From contig NC_090711.1 of the NCBI RefSeq assembly GCF_040954835.1, forward strand, positions 17,538,734 to 17,602,733: a DNA stretch of 64,000 nt. Reading direction: 5' to 3'. Made by a program: the position numbers and the translations under genes. Source of the DNA: Lepisosteus oculatus. Taxonomy: Eukaryota; Chordata; Actinopteri; Semionotiformes; Lepisosteidae. Below, piece after piece: positions 58,063 through 64,000 of the stretch (position 1 is its first letter; each line of letters opens with the position of its first letter). The notes beneath the pieces were generated by a model, which searched no databases, was not told where the DNA came from, and saw only the letters and a program-made list of their open reading frames with translations.

Positions 58063-58884
58063 CCTTCTCTCAGCGGTGAAAAGACAGACGTAGCTAGCAA
58101 GCAAGCAAGCAAGCAAGCAAGCGAGGTGGACTGGAGCTCCTTCTTCTCGGGTCTCGTCTCTCGTCCATCTGTGTGTCTCTCTCTCCCCCTCCCCCTCCCC
58201 GTCTCCGTTCCCGTGCTCCCTCTGTGCACTTTCCCGCGTCTCGACTCTCTGGGCAAGCAGGCCGGCCCCCTTTTCGGCTCCCGTGCGTTTTCCCTCCAAA
58301 AAACTTAGTTTTTTCAAAGCCTTTTCCCAGGGAGGCAGGCGTGGCTTTTGTGTGTGTGTGTGTGTGTGTGTATGTGTGTGTGTGTGTGTGTGTGTGTCCC
58401 CGTCCTCGCAGGCGGGCCCCTTTCGACAGCCGGGCGGTTTCCCTCCAAAAAACTTAGTATATACACCTTTTCTTCCTTTTTTTCCGGCAGGCGGGCAGGC
58501 GCGCGCGTCTGTGTGTGTGTGTGTCCCCGTCCCTCCCGAGAGAGCGCTGCCCCTTGCCTCTGCCCGCAGGTGCCGACGGTCCGCTTTCGCTTGCAGCTCG
58601 CTCGGCACAGCTGCTGCTGGTGGGAGGGGCCTAAGCTAAGGAGGCCGGCCGGCTGGCGCCCCCCTGCGGCTGCGGTCGTTGTCGGGCCGTTGACAGGAGA
58701 TCCAAGAGCAGGGCCCCCGCCCGGGACTGGCGGGCAGGCAGGCGAGCAAGCAGGCAGGCAAGAGAGGGGGAGAGCGGAGTCCGGGCGGCCGGCAGCCGCG
58801 TGCGGACCGGGCTCCCGAGGCGTCGGCCTGCGCCGCTGCGCGCCAGCCGGACGCCCGCGCGCCCGCCCAAGGCCGGCGTCGGGC

Positions 58885-59072
58885 ATCGCTTCTCGGCCTT
58901 TTGGCTAAGATCAAGTGTAGTATCTGTTCTTATCAGTTTAATATCTGATACGTCCCCCATCGGGGGACCACATATTAAACGGATTTTTGGAACAGGGAGC
59001 TGGATCAGGAGCTTGCTCCGTCCTCTCCACGCATCGGCCCGGTATTGCAGCGCCTCCGGGAGCGGTGCACCA
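58885..59072 (+). ncRNA. RNU2: U2 snRNA gene copy
   Basis: Body as reference; unit 1,009 bp with the ggctttgtg variant, closely matching the unit at 22693. Confidence 0.95.
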
Positions 59073-59355
59073 CCTTCTCTCAGCGGTGAAAAGACAGACG
59101 TAGCTAGCAAGCAAGCAAGCAAGCAAGCAAGCGAGGTGGACTGGAGCTCCTTCTTCTCGGGTCTCGTCTCTCGTCCATCTGTGTGTCTCTCTCTCCCCCT
59201 CCCCCTCCCCGTCTCCGTTCCCGTGCTCCCTCTGTGCACTTTCCCGCGTCTCGACTCTCTGGGCAAGCAGGCCGGCCCCCTTTTCGGCTCCCGTGCGTTT
59301 TCCCTCCAAAAAACTTAGTTTTTTCAGCCTTTTCCCAGGGAGGCAGGCGTGGCTT

Positions 59356-59389
<34 letters not shown>

Positions 59390-59893
59390 TGTGTGTGTGT
59401 GTGTGTCCCCGTCCTCGCAGGCGGGCCCCTTTCGACAGCCGGGCGGTTTCCCTCCAAAAAACTTAGTATATACACCTTTTCTTCCTTTTTTTCCGGCAGG
59501 CGGGCAGGCGCGCGCGTCTGTGTGTGTGTGTGTCCCCGTCCCTCCCGAGAGAGCGCTGCCCCTTGCCTCTGCCCGCAGGTGCCGACGGTCCGCTTTCGCT
59601 TGCAGCTCGCTCGGCACAGCTGCTGCTGGTGGGAGGGGCCTAAGCTAAGGAGGCCGGCCGGCTGGCGCCCCCCTGCGGCTGCGGTCGTTGTCGGGCCGTT
59701 GACAGGAGATCCAAGAGCAGGGCCCCCGCCCGGGACTGGCGGGCAGGCAGGCGAGCAAGCAGGCAGGCAAGAGAGGGGGAGAGCGGAGTCCGGGCGGCCG
59801 GCAGCCGCGTGCGGACCGGGCTCCCGAGGCGTCGGCCTGCGCCGCTGCGCGCCAGCCGGACGCCCGCGCGCCCGCCCAAGGCCGGCGTCGGGC

Positions 59894-60081
59894 ATCGCTT
59901 CTCGGCCTTTTGGCTAAGATCAAGTGTAGTATCTGTTCTTATCAGTTTAATATCTGATACGTCCCCCATCGGGGGACCACATATTAAACGGATTTTTGGA
60001 ACAGGGAGCTGGATCAGGAGCTTGCTCCGTCCTCTCCACGCATCGGCCCGGTATTGCAGCGCCTCCGGGAGCGGTGCACCA
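59894..60081 (+). ncRNA. RNU2: U2 snRNA gene copy
   Basis: Body as reference; last intact copy before the second LINE insert; unit 1,010 bp. Confidence 0.95.
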
Positions 60082-60361
60082 CCTTCTCTCAGCGGTGAAA
60101 AGACAGACGTAGCTAGCAAGCAAGCAAGCAAGCAAGCAAGCGAGGTGGACTGGAGCTCCTTCTTCTCGGGTCTCGTCTCTCGTCCATCTGTGTGTCTCTC
60201 TCTCCCCCTCCCCCTCCCCGTCTCCGTTCCCGTGCTCCCTCTGTGCACTTTCCCGCGTCTCGACTCTCTGGGCAAGCAGGCCGGCCCCCTTTTCGGCTCC
60301 CGTGCGTTTTCCCTCCAAAAAACTTAGTTTTTTCAGCCTTTTCCCAGGGAGGCAGGCGTGG

Positions 60362-60399
<38 letters not shown>

Positions 60400-60903
60400 T
60401 GTGTGTGTGTGTGTGTCCCCGTCCTCGCAGGCGGGCCCCTTTCGACAGCCGGGCGGTTTCCCTCCAAAAAACTTAGTATATACACCTTTTCTTCCTTTTT
60501 TTCCGGCAGGCGGGCAGGCGCGCGCGTCTGTGTGTGTGTGTGTCCCCGTCCCTCCCGAGAGAGCGCTGCCCCTTGCCTCTGCCCGCAGGTGCCGACGGTC
60601 CGCTTTCGCTTGCAGCTCGCTCGGCACAGCTGCTGCTGGTGGGAGGGGCCTAAGCTAAGGAGGCCGGCCGGCTGGCGCCCCCCTGCGGCTGCGGTCGTTG
60701 TCGGGCCGTTGACAGGAGATCCAAGAGCAGGGCCCCCGCCCGGGACTGGCGGGCAGGCAGGCGAGCAAGCAGGCAGGCAAGAGAGGGGGAGAGCGGAGTC
60801 CGGGCGGCCGGCAGCCGCGTGCGGACCGGGCTCCCGAGGCGTCGGCCTGCGCCGCTGCGCGCCAGCCGGACGCCCGCGCGCCCGCCCAAGGCCGGCGTCG
60901 GGC

Positions 60904-60925
60904 ATCGCTTCTCGGCCTTTTGGCT
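60904..60925 (+). pseudogene. RNU2: U2 5' fragment (nt 1-22) upstream of LINE insert 2
   Basis: U2 nt 1-22 end at ttggct, after which insert sequence starts. Nt 23-38 (16 nt) are lost. The pre-U2 segment is intact. Confidence 0.93.
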
Positions 60926-61061
60926 GCGATCCCAGTACGTGGCTTGACCGCGGCTGGGAAAACAGTCATAAGGAAGTGAAGGCGGCGGCGGGAAGGATTG
61001 CTTTCGGAGGAGCCATCGAGGATTTGGGATTGCTGAAGGAGCAGAAGACGCTTGGACCAAG

Positions 61062-62966
61062 ATGACTTCGACGATCGGCGGACGACCTTTTTTTATGGCG
61101 GCGGGGGATCCTCTGTCCCGAGAGGGGCAGATGAAAGACACCGTGCGTTTTGTTTTGAAGAGCCTGGATGTTGGGGAACGGTTTGTGATTCGGGGCGTTT
61201 TTGAGAAGGAAATTCTGCATAAGATGTTTGGAATTACGGCTGAAGACACGTTTTGTCTGCAAGATTTTCCAGCCAAAGGGATTTTGAACCTGACTTTGAT
61301 TTCGCCGGCTATATGCAACAGGGTATGGAGCAAAGCGATGGAGTTAAAAGACAAAGAACCCTTGAGTTTTTTTCTGTTAGAGCCACTATTTGCGAGGGAA
61401 GTACGGCCTCTGTACGTACAAATGCACAATCCCTTTGTACCAGAGGCAGAGATTGTGTATTTTTTGAAACGGCATGTGGACGTGGTGAGTGCGGGGAGGA
61501 AGATGTTGGACCCTGAACGTTATTGGAGTGGGAAAAGACAGTTTTTGGTTCGTTTTAGAGCTAAAGCCTCGGAAGCTGGGGGTGTGATGCACCCTCCAGC
61601 CAATTTTTCGATAGGTCCGAATAGAGGTTTTTTGCATTATTCAGGGATGCCTGCAGGTTGTAGGATTTGTGGGGAATTAGGCCATTTGGCCGCCAAGTGT
61701 GAAGCAGTGGTGTGTCGACGGTGTGGGGAGTTGGGACATGTGACAAGCGGATGTACAAAGCGTGCTGCGTGTAATTTGTGTGGAGATCCGGGACATCTGT
61801 ATCGAGCCTGCCCGCAGAGGGAGCGTACATATGCAGCCGCAGTGACGGAGCTGAGAGGCCCGGAGACGGGTCCAAAGGCCACTGTCACCGCTGACCAGCA
61901 GGAGGCGGAAGGGGTTGTCTCTTCCGGAGGCGACCAAGATGCGATGGTTTCGGCGTTGGACAATCAGAACGGGATTGATATGGAGGAAGACAGGATGTCT
62001 ACGTCTTTGGGAGTGCAAAACCTAAGGGAACAGGATCTGGGACACGAGGACTTGGTGCCTCCTAGTCGTGTGTCAGGACTTTTGAGGGAAGCCGGGGGTG
62101 AAAATAAAGAGGTCTCAGGGCAGTCTTCCGGGCAGTGCTCGGTTGTTTCCGGGCACAGCACGGGTGTAGGGTTGGAGGAGGGCTCATCGGGGGTGGGAGA
62201 GAGGCCTGAAGAGGGAAAGGGAGAGTTTCAAGAGGTGTGTACAAAAAGGCAGGGGAAGAGGAAACATGGGAGAGAGGTAGCAGAGCCTAAGAGCAAGGAG
62301 GGTAGGTTGAATGGAGGTGACCCCAATCCTTTTGAGGTTTTGGAGGTTGAGGGATTGGGGGCAGAGAGTGAGGCGGGAGGTAATAGTGGTGAGGCTTTGG
62401 GTCAGATGGGGAGTTTAGAGGCTGTTAGAGGTGCAGAGAGTATTGGGGAGGGTACGACAGGTGAAGAAACAGGGGGAGAAGGTAGGAAGGAAGCGGGTGG
62501 AACGGAGAGGTTTTTGGGGAGGGCACGAATGAAGAAAGGGCTCCGAGCTAAACTTATTGCCTGGAGGGAGGAGCGTAAGCAGAGAGTTTTCTTTGCAGAT
62601 AAGGTCCCTGAATGGGAGGATTGGTACGATGGTGTTAGATTTCAGGAGATGGATGTACTTGTGATTGAGGACAATGCTTTTGTGGATCTAAGTAGTGAGG
62701 GGGAGCTCCTGATGAAGGGGTCACGAGAGTTGGAAATGCAGCATAAGAGCGTGCATATTGAGTACGTATTGAAAGATCATTTCCTTGTTGGGATCCGTGC
62801 TTTGGGGGAGACTGAATTGGAATGTGCACAGTGTGTCGCTAGTTTTGACAAACTGTTTGGGTTTATAGTACGAGACAGCAGTGATGAAGACAGCGACAGA
62901 GAGGTAGTACCAGGGACGGAGAGTGTGATGGAGTGTAGTACTAGTGCTGGAGGTGGGAAGGTATAG
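61062..62966 (+). CDS. LINE ORF1 protein, 634 aa, intact, three CCHC knuckles
   Basis: ATG 61062 opens an intact 634-codon frame. Residues 26-75 (DTVRFVLKSLD...TFCLQDFPAKG) align in motif order with insert 1. An RRM-like part follows at about 115-165 (NPFVPEAEIVYFLKRH...YWSGKRQFLV), then HPPANFSIGPNRG. CCHC knuckles lie at residues 200-213, 218-231 and 237-250. A low-complexity Glu/Gly/Ser-rich linker covers about 270-500. A conserved C-terminal module follows (VHIEYVLKDHFLVGIRALG...FDKLFGFIV), then an acidic-Ser tail. The architecture matches L1/Tx1-type ORF1 and the host ZCCHC3 proteins. It is predicted to bind nucleic acid in a ribonucleoprotein. There is no catalytic domain. Confidence 0.85.
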   Translation: MTSTIGGRPFFMAAGDPLSREGQMKDTVRFVLKSLDVGERFVIRGVFEKEILHKMFGITAEDTFCLQDFPAKGILNLTLISPAICNRVWSKAMELKDKEPLSFFLLEPLFAREVRPLYVQMHNPFVPEAEIVYFLKRHVDVVSAGRKMLDPERYWSGKRQFLVRFRAKASEAGGVMHPPANFSIGPNRGFLHYSGMPAGCRICGELGHLAAKCEAVVCRRCGELGHVTSGCTKRAACNLCGDPGHLYRACPQRERTYAAAVTELRGPETGPKATVTADQQEAEGVVSSGGDQDAMVSALDNQNGIDMEEDRMSTSLGVQNLREQDLGHEDLVPPSRVSGLLREAGGENKEVSGQSSGQCSVVSGHSTGVGLEEGSSGVGERPEEGKGEFQEVCTKRQGKRKHGREVAEPKSKEGRLNGGDPNPFEVLEVEGLGAESEAGGNSGEALGQMGSLEAVRGAESIGEGTTGEETGGEGRKEAGGTERFLGRARMKKGLRAKLIAWREERKQRVFFADKVPEWEDWYDGVRFQEMDVLVIEDNAFVDLSSEGELLMKGSRELEMQHKSVHIEYVLKDHFLVGIRALGETELECAQCVASFDKLFGFIVRDSSDEDSDREVVPGTESVMECSTSAGGGKV

Positions 62967-63329
62967 GAATTTGCATGAGGGGTGGTTTTATGGTAATGAG
63001 GAGTATTGATGTTTTGTGTATTATGCTTTTGGGATTGGATTATGTTTGTATTGTGTAATGACGTTTTTGGTTTGTTAAGTAAGGGAGCGGGTGGGTTTTG
63101 AAGGGTTTGTTTTTGTAGAAAATGATGACTTGCCATAAAGTGTAGTTATATAGGGTTTTGATGCCCTGTGTTGGTAAGTGTTGTGGTTAGGTAAGAGGGT
63201 TGTTGAAAGCTTTTGTTTGTATTGGTAATAAGTTAAATGAATATTATGATTATGTATGAACTGTAGATTTAGGTTGGAATTTGTGTGAATGTGAAGTTAA
63301 TGAAATATTTTATGAACTGTTTTTCTAAT

Positions 63330-63357
<28 letters not shown>
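62967..63357 (+). other. 3' UTR and poly(A) tail of insert 2
   Basis: T/G-rich sequence, poor in C, ends with TTTTTCTAATAAA and a 28-nt A run (63330-63357). No ORF2 was found in any frame. Confidence 0.85.
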
Positions 63358-63361
<4 letters not shown>

Positions 63362-63507
63362 TTCTTATCAGTTTAATATCTGATACGTCCCCCATCGGGG
63401 GACCACATATTAAACGGATTTTTGGAACAGGGAGCTGGATCAGGAGCTTGCTCCGTCCTCTCCACGCATCGGCCCGGTATTGCAGCGCCTCCGGGAGCGG
63501 TGCACCA
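63358..63507 (+). pseudogene. RNU2: U2 3' fragment (nt 39-188) after LINE insert 2
   Basis: It starts tctgttcttatc immediately after the A run, the same base as at 39789. The sequence is otherwise as reference, with 3' box following and no promoter. Confidence 0.95.
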
Positions 63508-64000
63508 CCTTCTCTCAGCGGTGAAAAGACAGACGTAGCTAGCAAGCAAGCAAGCAAGCAAGCAAGCGAGGTGGACTGGAGCTCCTTCTTCTCGGGTCTC
63601 GTCTCTCGTCCATCTGTGTGTCTCTCTCTCCCCCTCCCCCTCCCCGTCTCCGTTCCCGTGCTCCCTCTGTGCACTTTCCCGCGTCTCGACTCTCTGGGCA
63701 AGCAGGCCGGCCCCCTTTTCGGCTCCCGTGCGTTTTCCCTCCAAAAAACTTAGTTTTTTCAGCCTTTTCCCAGGGAGGCAGGCGTGGCTTTTGTGTGTGT
63801 GTGTGTGTGTGTGTATGTGTGTGTGTGTGTGTGTGTGTCCCCGTCCTCGCAGGCGGGCCCCTTTCGACAGCCGGGCGGTTTCCCTCCAAAAAACTTAGTA
63901 TATACACCTTTTCTTCCTTTTTTTCCGGCAGGCGGGCAGGCGCGCGCGTCTGTGTGTGTGTGTGTCCCCGTCCCTCCCGAGAGAGCGCTGCCCCTTGCCT
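63508..64000 (+). repeat. Truncated final U2 spacer at window edge
   Basis: Standard spacer order (3' box, AAGC repeat, C/T tract, GT tract, second sub-block), cut by the window end. The array continues to the right. Confidence 0.9.

Larger units (their letters stand above)
60926..63357 (+). mobile_element. ORF1-only U2-targeted non-LTR retrotransposon, insert 2 (L1/Tx1 clade, Keno-like)
   Basis: A 2,432-bp insert in the same orientation and with the same 3' junction as insert 1. It comprises a 5' UTR (60926-61061), an uninterrupted ORF1 (61062-62966), a 363-nt 3' UTR ending TTTTTCTAATAAA (63320-63332), and 28 A before U2 nt 39. No reverse transcriptase or endonuclease is present. Outside the shared terminal motif and ORF1 domains it shows little nucleotide similarity to insert 1, so it represents a separate family. 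The intact ORF suggests a young copy. Confidence 0.87.
11794..64000 (+). repeat. Tandem U2 snRNA gene array, about 1.01-kb units
   Basis: Units are in head-to-tail register, with start-to-start distances of 1,002-1,016 bp. Order within the unit starting at 12810: U2 gene; 3' box; (AAGC)n at 13031-13058; C/T-rich tract near 13103-13140; (GT)n at 13281-13337; a second GT run near 13450-13463; a GC-rich pre-U2 segment to 13824. Units differ mainly in GT tract length and in the place of a TA break within it. Such homogeneity is typical of concerted evolution of vertebrate RNU2 arrays. Two units carry LINE inserts, and the right edge of the window cuts the last unit within its spacer. Confidence 0.97.

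Noticed and set aside
60926-60945. U2 nt 23-38 being present but mutated at the 5' end of insert 2 (gcgatcc resembling aagatca)
   Set aside because: Similarity is limited to gatc and a few scattered bases. The simpler reading is that insert sequence starts after nt 22, though a few nucleotides of ambiguity remain.
11847-63907. Long open frames (up to about 450 codons) on both strands throughout the U2 array
   Set aside because: They recur in every unit, overlap the U2 RNA genes, encode low-complexity runs from GT, AAGC and CT repeats, and change frame with GT tract length. Absence of stops follows from base composition.

Overview
The window is a piece of a vertebrate nuclear genome, most likely a ray-finned fish (inferred from the repeat types; the species is not identifiable). 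It is dominated from about 11.79 kb to the right edge by a head-to-tail tandem array of U2 spliceosomal snRNA genes on the + strand. The unit is about 1,008 bp (1,002-1,016): a 188-nt U2 gene, a 3' box about 13 nt after it, an (AAGC)n block, a C/T-rich tract, a (GT)n microsatellite, a diverged internal duplication and a very GC-rich pre-U2 segment. I place 44 uninterrupted U2 copies and two copies split by insertions. At least one more copy lies in the assembly gap at 18801-19000.

The most interesting feature is the pair of inserts that split two U2 genes, at 36825-39788 and 60926-63357. Both are non-LTR retrotransposons of L1/Tx1-clade type. Both join the U2 gene at exactly the same 3' base, immediately after the GUAGUA branch-point recognition box (U2 nt 38/39), through a poly(A) tail. 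They replace 10 and 16 nt of U2 on the 5' side. Each carries a full ORF1 with three CCHC zinc knuckles but no ORF2: no endonuclease or reverse transcriptase is present, only a 200-360 nt 3' UTR before the poly(A). The two ORF1 proteins are clearly related but strongly diverged. They therefore look like two ORF1-only ('half-LINE') families, presumably mobilised in trans by a U2-specific (Keno-like) partner outside the window.

The left 11.75 kb is different. A roughly 3.1-kb block (1-3055) recurs at 8619-11755. It contains an exon with an SGNH/GDSL-hydrolase-like domain, an AT-rich 3' UTR, and two versions of a CpG-rich promoter plus tiny first exon (ATG, 19 coding nt, splice donor in phase 1). 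That phase fits the SGNH exon's acceptor. Between the two blocks lie an L2-type LINE 3' tail, a decayed transposase-like gene ending in Tudor-like segments (about 3.53-7.05 kb), and a 5'-truncated Penelope-like element with a 13-bp target-site duplication and a relic hammerhead-ribozyme motif (7294-8360). The U2 array begins abruptly inside the intron-like part of the last block. A 12-bp inverted copy of the U2 5' end lies beside the first U2 gene, which has lost the upstream sequence shared by all other copies.

The GC-rich U2 spacers are open in many frames on both strands because few stops occur by chance. The long repeated ORFs there are not treated as genes.
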